A DNA stretch of 64,000 nt from Candidatus Methanomassiliicoccus intestinalis Issoire-Mx1 (GCF_000404225.1 NC_021353.1:992001-1056000), one strand, 5' to 3'. Shown: positions 50,993 through 60,878, counted from the stretch's first letter. Numbers and translations are program-made. Notes: a model not told the origin generated them from the sequence alone.

Positions 50993-52483
50993 ATGGATGC
51001 AGAAATAAAATTGTTAATCGATAATGCTAAATCAACAGCATTGTCAAATGGCATGGTCGATAGATCCACCTTAAAAAAGCTTTTGGAGCTTAAACCAGGA
51101 AGTGAAGAATGTGAGTATCTCGGTAAAGCTTCAAGAGAGGTTATGATTAAACATACTGGTGGATATGTTAGAATTGGTTCGTCCATAGGTGTAGATATTG
51201 CACCATGCCCCATGAATTGCCAATTTTGTTCCCTGGGTGAAGAATGGGGCTTAGTCACAGAGACACACATTCTTACTGATGATCAAATTCTAAGCCTGGC
51301 CAAAAGTGTAGTAGATAAAGGATTCACTCAAATAACCCTTAGAACTACTGAATACTTCAGTCATCAAAAACTCTGTCAGCTCGGGCGTAAGATCAGAGCT
51401 GCCATACCTGGAGATTACATGCTCACTGCCAATACTGGAGAAGTAACAACAAAAATGGCAGATGAACTCTTCTACAGCGGTTTTACAGGCATGTATCACA
51501 CGCTACGTTTGAGAGAAGGTATCGATACACCATTTGATCCACAGACACGAATCGATTCTATAAACTCCATCCAGGACTCAAAACTTATGCACACTGTTGG
51601 TATTGAACCAATAGGATCAGAGCATACTGATGATGAAATTCTCGATATGATCGAGTATTTCAGGAATCTTGATCTGGTGTCTGTCTGCATCATGAAACGA
51701 GTTAATGTAGCTGGAACTCCGCTTTCTAGATATGCAGAAATCTCAGACGATCGGTTTGCACAGATAGTTGCAGTCGCGAGAATCGCTGGAGGCCTCAGAT
51801 GGGGTGTCGCAACACATCCAGTTATTCCAAAAACTCTAGAATATGGTGCGGATCATATTACAGTTGAAACCGGTGCTAATCCACGAGATGATCTGCAGCA
51901 AATAGAATGCTGGGAACCATACAATCACCAGGAAGCTATGAAACTGATTATCGATTCTGGATTAAAGCTTGGACAGGCGTCCAGGGATGGATTATATGAA
52001 CGGACTTCATTAAAAACTGGTGATTCCGTTCCAAAGATTAGATCTGAGTCCACCCATGGCAGATTTGATCTTTCAGAACGTATTAGAAACGGACCCGTAA
52101 TGCTTTATTTCTATCCACAGGAATATCGACATATTTCTCAAGAGTATGAAAAAGATTTGAACAGACATTTTGATGATTTTGTAAAAAGGAACATTGCACT
52201 TGTGTGCATAAACGATGAGTCTGTTGAGTCTCATAAAACTTTAGTCAAGAACATAGACTCGCGGTATGAACATATATCGGATACAGATATGAAAATTGCA
52301 AAGGATTACGAATCATACATCATAAGAGATTCATCTGAAGATTCGATAGGTAAAACGAACAGAGAACTTTTTCTGATCGATACTGACGCGAAACTTAAGT
52401 ATCATTGGAGGGCGCGTTTAGCAGACGAAACGATTCCAGTAGATTGTCTTATTTCCCAAATAGATGAGGCTTTGAGACTATGA
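50993..52483 (+). CDS. Radical SAM protein fused to a degenerate peroxiredoxin-like domain
   Basis: 496 residues (start ATG 50993; TTG 50981 is possible). Radical SAM cluster CPMNCQFC (near 67-74), in a biotin-synthase-like barrel; TLRTTEYFSH and TGMYHTLRLREG follow. From about residue 360 the sequence (GPVMLYFYPQEYRHISQEYE, LVCINDESVESHKTLV, NRELFLIDTDAKLKYHW) has the thioredoxin-fold pattern of peroxiredoxins, but the peroxidatic Cys is Ser (HIS where FTPxC is usual). Overlaps the UroD/MtaA-like gene by 4 bp, so they act together, plausibly in corrinoid or methyl chemistry. Confidence 0.78.
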   Translation: MDAEIKLLIDNAKSTALSNGMVDRSTLKKLLELKPGSEECEYLGKASREVMIKHTGGYVRIGSSIGVDIAPCPMNCQFCSLGEEWGLVTETHILTDDQILSLAKSVVDKGFTQITLRTTEYFSHQKLCQLGRKIRAAIPGDYMLTANTGEVTTKMADELFYSGFTGMYHTLRLREGIDTPFDPQTRIDSINSIQDSKLMHTVGIEPIGSEHTDDEILDMIEYFRNLDLVSVCIMKRVNVAGTPLSRYAEISDDRFAQIVAVARIAGGLRWGVATHPVIPKTLEYGADHITVETGANPRDDLQQIECWEPYNHQEAMKLIIDSGLKLGQASRDGLYERTSLKTGDSVPKIRSESTHGRFDLSERIRNGPVMLYFYPQEYRHISQEYEKDLNRHFDDFVKRNIALVCINDESVESHKTLVKNIDSRYEHISDTDMKIAKDYESYIIRDSSEDSIGKTNRELFLIDTDAKLKYHWRARLADETIPVDCLISQIDEALRL

Positions 52484-53508
52484 CCTCTAAAGAAAACTTT
52501 AAAGAATGTTTGGAATGTAAGAACCATAGCAGAGTTCCAACATTCCTTTTCGATCTTACGTTTGGTATGGAAGTAGCAGGATACACAACAACAGAAATAT
52601 TTCAGAATGGATTTGATGGAAAAAAGTCTGCAAAATCGATAATGGCTTCTAGAAAATATTTAGGTCATGACGCTGTAATAGGTTCAGTTCTTGCAGCAGA
52701 CAGCAGAGCATTTGGTGCTGAAGTATTGTTTCCACCAAATGGAACTCCAGTGATAAAAACACCTGCTTTTTCAGATCCACACGCACTGTATGAACATGAT
52801 CCAAATGAGATTGATAACCTAGTATTGGAGAATATTGTAACATCATATAATACGATCAAAAAAGAAGATCCTGAAGCGTTTTTAATGGGCCACATCCCCT
52901 CAATACTGTCATTATCTACATCATTTCGAGGGTTTGAATCATTTATGATGGATATGTTATTAGATGAATCATATATAAAAGATATTATGAATTTTTCATC
53001 CAATGTATCTGACATTGTACAAGAACAGATTTTCAGCGATTCTGATCCAGACTGCATGCTGATATCAGCTGCATATGATAACGTAGATCTCATTGGGCTG
53101 GATGGACTTGATAAGTTCTCAATGCCTTACATAAGCAGAATGGTGAATAAAGCTAGCAATATGGGCAGATATGCAACGATACACCCTCATGGATCGATGA
53201 CGTCTGAGTACGGATCTAAGTCAGTTGAGCGTTTCATTTCAACAGGCATACAATGTTTATATTATGGTGAAAACAACGATCCGGAAATGCTCTCAAAACT
53301 TATCGATGGCAGAATATCGATAATGGGCGGAATTGACACATACACAACAATATATTTAGGACCAGATTCACGAGTTGTGCGCGACACCCAAAAAATACTG
53401 AAACTCATGAAAGATGAAAATTATATTTTTACATGTTCTTGTTCAATAGACAGGGGCCTGGATGCTGGTCGCCTAAAATTGATGATGAATGTTGTTAAGA
53501 AAAATTGA
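52480..53508 (+). CDS. UroD/MtaA-family protein (corrinoid methyltransferase-like)
   Basis: 342 residues. Uroporphyrinogen-decarboxylase fold as in MtaA, MtbA and MtsA: RVPTFLFDLTFGMEVAGY, EVLFPPNGTPVIKTPAF, and late ITEMGGID-like IMGGIDTYT and FTCSCSIDRG. The zinc site of MtaA is HxC...C; here it is IHPHGS (near 228) and a Cys near 324, so the middle ligand is His. Likely transfers or accepts methyl groups on a corrinoid or thiol; substrate unknown. Coupled to the radical SAM gene. Confidence 0.75.
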   Translation: MTSKENFKECLECKNHSRVPTFLFDLTFGMEVAGYTTTEIFQNGFDGKKSAKSIMASRKYLGHDAVIGSVLAADSRAFGAEVLFPPNGTPVIKTPAFSDPHALYEHDPNEIDNLVLENIVTSYNTIKKEDPEAFLMGHIPSILSLSTSFRGFESFMMDMLLDESYIKDIMNFSSNVSDIVQEQIFSDSDPDCMLISAAYDNVDLIGLDGLDKFSMPYISRMVNKASNMGRYATIHPHGSMTSEYGSKSVERFISTGIQCLYYGENNDPEMLSKLIDGRISIMGGIDTYTTIYLGPDSRVVRDTQKILKLMKDENYIFTCSCSIDRGLDAGRLKLMMNVVKKN

Positions 53509-53527
53509 AAGGGATGTAACATCCCAT

Positions 53528-53962
53528 TTATTCTAAAATAGTTTTTATCAGGTTGGTAGAACGTAGACAGACTTTGGGACAAAATTCAGAAAGAATTTTA
53601 CGCTCTCTCGCTTTTTCCATTTCTTCAGGTATTCTGAGATCAAGTTTTACGAGACCTGGGCAAGAGATATCACCAAATTCATTTGTAAATTCCTCTACGA
53701 ATTCTTCTCGTTTTGCTAAAACCAGATTTTTCTGGGAAACATCATTTGGTTTTGTATTTCCATATTTATATCCTATTGCAATAAATGCTGCAGATACTGC
53801 ACCGCAGATGCTTCCCTGCATCATACCAACTCCAAAGCACGAAGCGAGTCGATATGCTTCTTCTTGCTCAATTCCAAGATCTTCTGCTACTTCCCCAAGA
53901 ACAACCATTGCACAGTCAAAACCTTGTGTAAATTTCTCAGCAATTTCTTTTTCAGCGATCAT
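53528..53962 (-). CDS. C_GCAxxG_C_C family redox-type protein
   Basis: 144 residues. Pattern FDCAMVVLGEV, ASCFGVGMMQGSICGAVSAA, DISCPGLV and FCPKVC follows the C_GCAxxG_C_C family, small Cys-rich proteins of anaerobes thought to have redox or metal roles. Divergent end-to-end with the methyltransferase-like gene; own promoter to the right. Confidence 0.85.
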   Translation of the reverse strand: MIAEKEIAEKFTQGFDCAMVVLGEVAEDLGIEQEEAYRLASCFGVGMMQGSICGAVSAAFIAIGYKYGNTKPNDVSQKNLVLAKREEFVEEFTNEFGDISCPGLVKLDLRIPEEMEKARERKILSEFCPKVCLRSTNLIKTILE

Positions 53963-54141
53963 TATTCATAGCTATGCATTGATAAGTATTTATTAATTGA
54001 GTATAGAATGAATAAATAGATTATTGAATATAACAGCATCATGGCAGATATTGGATATGATCTTCAGATTTGTTTAATGATTTTATTCTTAGACACTCCT
54101 AAATAGATAAAACATTATTATATTATAACCATACAGATCTG

Positions 54142-54978
54142 ATGAAATATATGCCCGATTCATGGTCATTCAGTAAGAGCCAGATCTGGAATACCTGCAA
54201 GAAGATGTATTATTATACATATGTTAAAAGGTTTGATGCTGATGACGAGGGCAAAGCAGCTAAGAATCTATATCAATTAACAAGTTTACATCTATACAAA
54301 GGTGAATTAGTTCATAAGGAAATTGAACGTTATATACTGCAGGAGTTGTGCGGGAATGCATATGATTTAAACAAAGCATCAGTCAATGCCTCTAGACAAA
54401 TAGACTGGATGTACAAAAAGATGCAGACAATCGAACGAATGAATGGAAAGACAGTTTCTGAAGAACAGCTCAACAACGCTAAGGCTGAAATTTCCAAATG
54501 TTTGCATAATTTTAAATCAGATATCTGGCCGTCTATTTTTGACTATCCGCATGTCTCTATAGAATCATTTGATAAATTTAGATGCGGGGATGTGGATGTA
54601 TTAGTAAAATTAGATTATGTCGTTAAAGACAAAAGAAGCGGTATTAAAATTTTTGATTGGAAAACAGGTCTAAAAAAAGGTGATGACTTTTACCAGTCTG
54701 TTGTATACGCCATGCATGCAATGTCAAAATACGGATTAGACAATGAGCATGTATCTGTAGACATGATATATCTTTCAGAGCTCAATAGAGAAGTATTAGT
54801 TCCTGATTGCAAGGATATCAAAGAAATGAAAGGCAGAATATGTGATGAAACCGATGAGATGCGATCGTTACAAGGCATCCCAGAAGAAAACATTGGAGAT
54901 CATTGTATGTTTTGTAAGTATTACACACTATGCAACCAAAGTAAAGACAGGATATACAGTGAAAAAGTTACTGTATAA
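54142..54978 (+). CDS. PD-(D/E)XK nuclease with Fe-S cluster (Cas4/AddB-like)
   Basis: 278 residues. SFSKSQIWNTCKKMYYY at the N-terminus (first Cys of the Fe-S site), GELVHKEIERY, nuclease motifs DVDVLVKLDYVV and IKIFDWKTG (near 174) and C-terminal CMFCKYYTLC (near 257). Cas4-type RecB nuclease fold, usually a 5'-3' exonuclease. No cas genes or CRISPR array in the window, so probably a stand-alone repair nuclease. Ends against the opposing HprK-like gene. Confidence 0.8.
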   Translation: MKYMPDSWSFSKSQIWNTCKKMYYYTYVKRFDADDEGKAAKNLYQLTSLHLYKGELVHKEIERYILQELCGNAYDLNKASVNASRQIDWMYKKMQTIERMNGKTVSEEQLNNAKAEISKCLHNFKSDIWPSIFDYPHVSIESFDKFRCGDVDVLVKLDYVVKDKRSGIKIFDWKTGLKKGDDFYQSVVYAMHAMSKYGLDNEHVSVDMIYLSELNREVLVPDCKDIKEMKGRICDETDEMRSLQGIPEENIGDHCMFCKYYTLCNQSKDRIYSEKVTV

Positions 54979-55906
54979 CGTTTCGTATGGCTTTTTGAGT
55001 GTCTACAGGATCCCCCGTTGTATTAATCATATACACGCTAGCGCTTTGCAGATACTGTTTGAAGAAGTCATATCTGATTTTTAATTTTCGCTCATCAGTT
55101 ACAATCTGGTGTGGATTGCAAAGATTATTTGATTTGAGGTACTCAAATGCGTCCCCGGCTGTCATTTCAATTGATACATTCTTGTCATTACTGTCTCTTT
55201 TTAAAAGAATGATTGTTTTTATTGTAGTCATCGGGATTACTGATTCATCCCCTGCAACCCAGCGTATATCTGCGATGGCTCTGCCTTTTGAATCAAACGT
55301 TGAAGAATCGACTAGTGGCTGAAACTCACTCCACACTTTTCCAATATCTGCATCAATGTAACAGTTCTTTTCAGATCCGTATGCAATTGGACGTCCGCTG
55401 CCTACTTTTACAAAATACCAATCGTCAGTTACTAATCTAGATCCATCGAGTCTTAAAAGACCCCATGAATGAGTAGTCTTACCTGTTTTTGAAGGAGCGA
55501 TTAGTGTTACACCACCGAACGGAGTGTCGATGACTGCCCCATGAACGTGTGAAATGCTGTCATAAGTATCTTCTAGGATATCTGATGCTACTGCTAATCC
55601 AATGCTTTTGACCCACCCATAATAATCAAAATTTAATAAAAATGCAGTATGGCTTACAGTTTCATATAGAACTTTAGTCTCACGGCTGTCATCACTGCAC
55701 AGGATTATGCTGGCATGTGGCCTTATTGAATCAGACATTGAATGGAAGTTACTCTCCCACATGTCCACCATTGTGCGGTCTGTAGAATACAATTTAACGC
55801 ATATCCCATGGATGTCCGCTTTAGCAGAGATGAATTTTTGAGATTTTAGACTCTGCCGTAACTCATTCATACGTTCCTTGGTGATTAATGTAACACTATA
55901 TGCCAT
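54968..55906 (-). CDS. HPr-kinase-like P-loop protein
   Basis: 312 residues. P-loop APSKTGKTTHSWG (near 137), a following LVTDDWYFVK that fits the Walker B/HPrK signature region, and IDTPFGGVTLI before it. Similar to HprK/PEP-carboxykinase-like proteins of methanogens and PqqD-associated clusters; no HPr is expected in such an archaeon, so the substrate is unknown. Start immediately follows the thioredoxin-like gene's stop. Confidence 0.65.
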   Translation of the reverse strand: MAYSVTLITKERMNELRQSLKSQKFISAKADIHGICVKLYSTDRTMVDMWESNFHSMSDSIRPHASIILCSDDSRETKVLYETVSHTAFLLNFDYYGWVKSIGLAVASDILEDTYDSISHVHGAVIDTPFGGVTLIAPSKTGKTTHSWGLLRLDGSRLVTDDWYFVKVGSGRPIAYGSEKNCYIDADIGKVWSEFQPLVDSSTFDSKGRAIADIRWVAGDESVIPMTTIKTIILLKRDSNDKNVSIEMTAGDAFEYLKSNNLCNPHQIVTDERKLKIRYDFFKQYLQSASVYMINTTGDPVDTQKAIRNVIQ

Positions 55907-56236
55907 TCAAAGTCTCCCTTGGCTTATTGCAATCTCTGCTTTCTTAAACGTTTCAGTAAGCTTTTCCTGAGTAGGAACCCCGCCATAAAGTGTAAGGGAT
56001 TCGTTTATGAACAAAGCCGGCGTAACTGCCTGTCCATATTTATTGAACAGTGGCAAAATTGCTCCTGTAAATTCATATCTTGGAATCATTCTAGCTTCGG
56101 TGGCATGTACTAAATCTACTGAAGCTTCTATTCCAGTTTGCTTTAAAACCTCACTGATAAGTGTCAGATATTTCTCATCGAACTTAGCAAGCGATGGGTT
56201 ACAGCATGCCATAGACAGCACAGTTATCCGCATCAT
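55907..56236 (-). CDS. Thioredoxin-fold protein with vicinal Cys
   Basis: 109 residues from ATG at 56236 (an upstream TTG extension overlaps arsA and is less likely). MMRITVLSMACCNPSLAKFD: vicinal Cys (CC) after the first strand, as in ArsD and related small thioredoxin-like proteins; GQAVTPALFINESLTLYGGV is the cis-Pro half. Follows the ArsA-like ATPase by 4 bp, a pairing like ArsD-ArsA (metalloid delivery) though no arsenite pump is seen here. Confidence 0.7.
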   Translation of the reverse strand: MMRITVLSMACCNPSLAKFDEKYLTLISEVLKQTGIEASVDLVHATEARMIPRYEFTGAILPLFNKYGQAVTPALFINESLTLYGGVPTQEKLTETFKKAEIAISQGRL

Positions 56237-56240
56237 GTGA

Positions 56241-57161
56241 TCATTTCCCGTACAGTGTTTCACCAACTCTTCTTAGATTATCAAGTCCGTATATGTCGCT
56301 GTCAAAAAGTGGGACTTCAGCACGTATCATTTCATTGAATTTGCTATCTATCTCACAGAGGTATTTATCCTGCGTAGAACGGCGTTTTTCTAAAAACCAA
56401 TTTCCCTGAAGAACATCTTTTGGTATGACTTCATTGATTATTATTGAACGAACCTTTATTCCAAAACCTCCTAGGTCTTCCACAGCTCTTTCTGTTTCTT
56501 CGATAGGCAGTTTTTCAGGTAAAAGTACCAGATTGAATGATGACGTGGTTGTATCTGATAAAGCCTTAACGGCTGAATCATACCGCTCCTTTTCTTTCTT
56601 TAAATCATCCAGCATTGATTCATCATAGATGAATCCCAGAGTTTCTGACAGTTCTCTGCGATTTTGTATCTGATTTGCAATATATCCCGACCAGTCAAAT
56701 GGCATGCTGAGTTCTCTGAGAGTGTGTCCTGTTGGAGCTGTATCAAAAACGACTTTGTCATGCTCCGTATCTCCCATATAGCTTACAAATTGATCGAATG
56801 CAGCAATCTCCTCTGTACATGGTGTAGACAGCAGCTCTGATCCAAACATTGATGAAAATCCTTCCATCATTTCATTCATTCTTGTTTGGAATACACCTAC
56901 TGCTTTGCGTGGATTTATATTAAGGCCGCAGAGATTTTTTTCTTTCCCGATTTTAACAATTTCTGTTTCACTAATCTCTTGCTCATAAATAGCGGAAAGG
57001 GATACAGTCGGATCTGTGGCAACGATTAATGTTTTATATCCATGATCAGAAAGCCATAATGCGGTTGTTGATGCCATAGTTGTTTTTCCAACACCACCTT
57101 TGCCACCAAAAAATAAGAATTTTTTATCCTCAATGAGATTTCTCATCTCTGCAGTTTCCAT
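56241..57161 (-). CDS. ArsA/Get3-like ATPase
   Basis: 306 residues from ATG after CAGGAGGATTAAAA. Deviant Walker A GGKGGVGKTT (near 18), DPTVSLSAIY switch region, DTAPTGHTLRELSM (near 140), SFNLVLLPEKLPIEETERA. Single ArsA half, forms a dimer; family acts in metalloid efflux or tail-anchored protein delivery. Operon with the CC thioredoxin-like protein and the HprK-like protein. Confidence 0.85.
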   Translation of the reverse strand: METAEMRNLIEDKKFLFFGGKGGVGKTTMASTTALWLSDHGYKTLIVATDPTVSLSAIYEQEISETEIVKIGKEKNLCGLNINPRKAVGVFQTRMNEMMEGFSSMFGSELLSTPCTEEIAAFDQFVSYMGDTEHDKVVFDTAPTGHTLRELSMPFDWSGYIANQIQNRRELSETLGFIYDESMLDDLKKEKERYDSAVKALSDTTTSSFNLVLLPEKLPIEETERAVEDLGGFGIKVRSIIINEVIPKDVLQGNWFLEKRRSTQDKYLCEIDSKFNEMIRAEVPLFDSDIYGLDNLRRVGETLYGK

Positions 57162-57426
57162 TTTTAATCCTCCTGATCTCCAATATGGGCATTCACCCTT
57201 AAAAAGGTCGTACCAGTTGTCACCCACGTTTCAGCGTATTGAGGTGTTTTATACCTGATAAGCATGAGAAAAAATTTCACACAATTAGTGATAAGTATTA
57301 GATAACATAACCCTGATTAAGAAAAAAGACGTGTTGAAATCATATTTCATTCAGGAAACTGAATTGTTTATGGATTCATCATTGTTGTCTGACACATTAA
57401 ATACTCAATCTATGAGGTGAATTACC

Positions 57427-57744
57427 ATGGCAGATTGCAAAGTAACAGTAGATGCAGGAGTATGCAAAATGAAGACTGTCATAATTGCAAAAACCAACGA
57501 AGATGGTGAAGTTATACTTGACATTCAGAGTGATTGCTCTAAAGTGCTGGAGATGTCATGGGGTATCAAACCAATATATGCATGGTCATGCGTAGAATCG
57601 CCAATGAATGAGACTGAGATCTATCAGGCTGCCAGCAAATGCTTAAAACACGCTGCCTGCCCTGTGCCGTGCGCTGTGCTTAAAGCTATAGAAGTTGCTG
57701 GAGAGCTTGGAATTAAACGAGATGCAGTTATAACGATAGAATAA
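57427..57744 (+). CDS. Small Cys-rich conserved protein
   Basis: 105 residues, ATG after TATGAGGTGAATTACC. CKVTVDAGVCKMKTVIIAKT, IYAWSCVESPMNETEIYQAA, CLKHAACPVPCAVLKAIEVA: seven Cys with a CPVPC pair near the end, suggesting metal or Fe-S binding. It resembles uncharacterised methanogen proteins but I cannot name a family with certainty. Confidence 0.6.
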   Translation: MADCKVTVDAGVCKMKTVIIAKTNEDGEVILDIQSDCSKVLEMSWGIKPIYAWSCVESPMNETEIYQAASKCLKHAACPVPCAVLKAIEVAGELGIKRDAVITIE

Positions 57745-57839
57745 GATTCAGTATGCAACGACATTGTGTTATGATTAGATATGCTGGCGTGAAGCCATAG
57801 ATGCATTAATCTAGTTCACTTCACGCCGTGTTTTAGCTC

Positions 57840-58469
57840 TCACTTTATAAAATTAGTCATTATTTGAGGTTCTGATATTGGGTGCGGATATTTTTCTTTA
57901 GAATAGGATATGCAGTTTATCAACCATGCCATGTTTCTGCCGAGTGTCCTCATGGTCTGCAGTCCTTCTAGATCCTGCATAGTTTCCTCTGGAATAAAAC
58001 CATGTGTGGAATTCCAGTATTGCGATGATACTACAGGCATGTTAGAGATTGTAAAATATTTATTCAGCCTGTCAAAAGATGCGCTGGCTCCGCCTCTGCG
58101 GCAATTCACAACGGCTGCTGCGGGTTTATATTCATAGAACCGTTTTTTACAATAAAACATCCTGTCTAAAAAGGAACACAACGCACCATTTGGTCCTGCA
58201 TAATATACCGGAGACCCTACTACTAAACCGTCAGCTTCTTTCATAATGTCAACGCATTCATTGACTGAATCGTTATCAAACACACAATAACCAGTCTTCA
58301 TGCATTTTTTGCAGTCAATGCATCCAGCAATAGGTTTGGTTCCTATGTGCACAATCTTGGTATCAATTTGCGCTTTGTTCAGCTCTTTAGCAACTTCACA
58401 CAATGCGGTATATGTACAGCCTTCTTTATGCGGGCTTCCATTAATGAGTAATACATTCATTAAGCACAC
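57840..58469 (-). CDS. Iron-sulfur flavoprotein (NADPH-dependent FMN reductase-like)
   Basis: 209 residues. Flavodoxin start MNVLLINGSPHKEGCTYTAL, cluster motif CIDCKKCMKTGYC (near 47-59), and GSPVYYAGPNGALCSFLDRM. This is the archaeal Isf family, binding FMN and one [4Fe-4S], moving electrons from ferredoxin to acceptors, possibly O2 or H2O2 detoxification. Start set at the internal ATG with MNVLL; a short upstream extension exists. Confidence 0.87.
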   Translation of the reverse strand: MCLMNVLLINGSPHKEGCTYTALCEVAKELNKAQIDTKIVHIGTKPIAGCIDCKKCMKTGYCVFDNDSVNECVDIMKEADGLVVGSPVYYAGPNGALCSFLDRMFYCKKRFYEYKPAAAVVNCRRGGASASFDRLNKYFTISNMPVVSSQYWNSTHGFIPEETMQDLEGLQTMRTLGRNMAWLINCISYSKEKYPHPISEPQIMTNFIK

Positions 58470-58574
58470 CTAAAATGAGATATACTGTTTTTTACATTAA
58501 ATACTAGCTGCTGAATCATAGTTAGATGCAGACACCCAGGATAAAATACAGACTGTGTGCCGGTGTATTACAGA

Positions 58575-59846
58575 TTATTCAGGTTCTACATTATCCAGCA
58601 GTGGTTTTTTAATAATAAGAATCTCCCGTATGCGCCGTTTCTTTATGGATTTTACAATCAGAGTCGCATTGGGAAGTTCTACCTTATCACCTTTGAGCGG
58701 TATTTTCTCCAGAACATACTGAATATATCCACCGACTGTATGGTCTTCATACTCACCTGGATCGAAGTCAAGTCCGATTTCTTCCATCACATCATAGATG
58801 TTAGCACCGCCAAGTACAGAATAACGGTCTTCAGATTCTTTAATCACTGAATATTCTATCTCATCACTTTCATCCCAGATTTCACCCACTAACTCTTCAA
58901 GGATATCTTCCAGAGTAACGATTCCTAATGTTCCACCGTAGGAATCAAGGACTACTGCCATGTGGGTTTTAGACTTCTGCAGATCTGTTAGAAGCGTAGA
59001 GATTTTCATAGTTTCTGGAACAAACTGGATCGGTCGCACTATGTCAGTCAACAACACCGTTTCAGAGTCGAAATATTTAGTGTAAAAGTCTTTTTCATAC
59101 ACTACTCCGATTATGTTGTCAATATTATCTTCATAAACTGGAATCCTGGAATAGCCTGTCGAAGTAAAGATATACTTCATCTCATACCTGTCAGACCTTA
59201 TGTCTGCAGCGGCAATGTCAACTCTGGGAATCAGTACTTCATCTACAGTAATGTTATCAAATTCAATGGCAGATTTGATCAGCTCGCTCTCGCGCTTTTC
59301 AAGAGTCCCTTCTTCTTCGATCTCATCGATCATTACCATGAGCTCCTCTTCCGTAAGTGTCGGAACTTCCTTGTTTTTCATCGATTTAGTAATCAGGCTC
59401 TTGAGTTTGATGAACAGATAGCTGACTGGCGTAAACACCTTTATGAGAATATTTAATGATGAGGTCACTGCAATTGCAAAGCTTTCGGCATTCTCTTTTG
59501 CAATGCATTTTGGTGTAATCTCACCAAAGACTAGTAAAGCAATAGTCATCACAATTGTAGAATAACCTACACCCACAGCACCAAATTCCAGAGTAAATAA
59601 TAACGTACAAAGTGAAGTAGCTGCAATATTTACTAAATTGTTTCCAATCAGGATCGTGGTTATTGACTTATCGAAGTTTTCAGCTAAGGATAAGGCCTTC
59701 TCCGCCTTTTTATTGCCTTCTTTTGCATAATTTTTTAATCTGATCTTGTTAACACTTGAGAATGCTGTTTCTGACGCGGAGAAATATGCTGATAAACCCA
59801 CTAGGATGATGAGAATAATCACCATCATGACACTGGACTCGTCCAT
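58575..59846 (-). CDS. CNNM/CorC-family transporter-like protein (DUF21-CBS-CorC_HlyC)
   Basis: 423 residues. DUF21 membrane domain with four helices (MVIILIILVGLSAYFSASE, TILIGNNLVNIAATSL, TIVMTIALLVFGEI), CBS pair (RIPVYEDNIDNIIGVVYEKD, MAVVLDSYGGTLGIVTLED), and a C-terminal CorC_HlyC domain (GGANIYDVMEEIGLDF). Likely Mg2+/Co2+ transport or its regulation. Full length. Confidence 0.88.
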   Translation of the reverse strand: MDESSVMMVIILIILVGLSAYFSASETAFSSVNKIRLKNYAKEGNKKAEKALSLAENFDKSITTILIGNNLVNIAATSLCTLLFTLEFGAVGVGYSTIVMTIALLVFGEITPKCIAKENAESFAIAVTSSLNILIKVFTPVSYLFIKLKSLITKSMKNKEVPTLTEEELMVMIDEIEEEGTLEKRESELIKSAIEFDNITVDEVLIPRVDIAAADIRSDRYEMKYIFTSTGYSRIPVYEDNIDNIIGVVYEKDFYTKYFDSETVLLTDIVRPIQFVPETMKISTLLTDLQKSKTHMAVVLDSYGGTLGIVTLEDILEELVGEIWDESDEIEYSVIKESEDRYSVLGGANIYDVMEEIGLDFDPGEYEDHTVGGYIQYVLEKIPLKGDKVELPNATLIVKSIKKRRIREILIIKKPLLDNVEPE

Positions 59847-60064
59847 TTAGTTGACCTCTGGCCACCTCATATCTTAAAAATCGATCGATCTTTTGAAGAT
59901 CCATCTGAGATCGTGTGATAACACATCATAGCTAAACTGATTCCAATATGTGTATCAGTATTTAAAGATGATGAACTGCAGAAAGAGAATGATTTTCACA
60001 TTGAGTGAAAATTTGTTTCAAAACTCAAAAATTGTTTATAAAGATCCTGCTTTAACGTATAGAT

Positions 60065-60775
60065 ATGGAGCAGCTTCGTCTTAACAAATATCTTAGCGAT
60101 TGTGGATTTTGTTCTAGGCGAAAAGCAGACGAATATCTTGAAGATGGATGCGTGAAGGTCAATGGAAAAGTGGCGGCTGTCGGCACCAAGATCTCAGATA
60201 AAGATGTAGTAGAAGTAAATGGAGAGAAAGTCATTAAAAAAAGCGAGAAGGTACTGATCGCATTCAACAAGCCAAAAGGTCTTGTTTGTACAACAGCAAA
60301 AAACGAAAAAAATAATATAATTGACTACATCAATTATCCAATCAGGATTTATCCAATTGGGAGGCTTGACAAAGACTCTCAAGGTTTAATTCTTTTGACG
60401 AATGAAGGAGATCTCGTCAATAAAATCATGAGAAGCAGAAATAATCATGAAAAAGAATACATTGTAAAAGTAGACAAAGTGATAGATCAACGTTTTATAG
60501 ATCAGATGAAGAAAGGGGTGGAAATTTTAGGGACAGTGACCAAACCTTGTAAAGCGTATCAAACTGGACCTAAAGAATTTGATGTAATATTAACACAGGG
60601 ACTTAACAGACAGATAAGGCGCATGTGCGAAGAACTTGGGTACAAAGTTACATCTTTAACCAGAATACGAATAATGAATATTAAACTGGGAGATCTCCAA
60701 CCTGGAAAAATACGAAAAATAACTAAAAAGGAAATGGAAGAATTGAGAATGATGCTGGAAGACAGTGATTATTGA
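60065..60775 (+). CDS. Pseudouridine synthase, RsuA/RluB-type
   Basis: 236 residues. N-terminal S4 domain (RLNKYLSDCGFCSRRKADEYLEDG), catalytic motif GRLDKDSQGLILLTNEGDL (Asp near residue 100), NRQIRRMCEELGYKVTSLTRIRI at the end (read in parts). Makes pseudouridine in rRNA. This bacterial-type family is unusual in archaea and suggests past transfer from bacteria. Preceded by AT-rich promoter sequence (GTTTATAAAG). Confidence 0.87.
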   Translation: MEQLRLNKYLSDCGFCSRRKADEYLEDGCVKVNGKVAAVGTKISDKDVVEVNGEKVIKKSEKVLIAFNKPKGLVCTTAKNEKNNIIDYINYPIRIYPIGRLDKDSQGLILLTNEGDLVNKIMRSRNNHEKEYIVKVDKVIDQRFIDQMKKGVEILGTVTKPCKAYQTGPKEFDVILTQGLNRQIRRMCEELGYKVTSLTRIRIMNIKLGDLQPGKIRKITKKEMEELRMMLEDSDY

Positions 60776-60878
60776 GCGTTATTTTCTGCGTTTTTAGACG
60801 TCTCAGTAAGCTATTTCATGATCCCATCATTTATTTGGTTAGACATTAATATAAAACGTGGGCTGTTCGATGCCCACA

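Noticed and set aside
54142..54978. Cas4-like nuclease taken as sign of a CRISPR locus
   Set aside because: No repeat array or other cas gene anywhere in the window.
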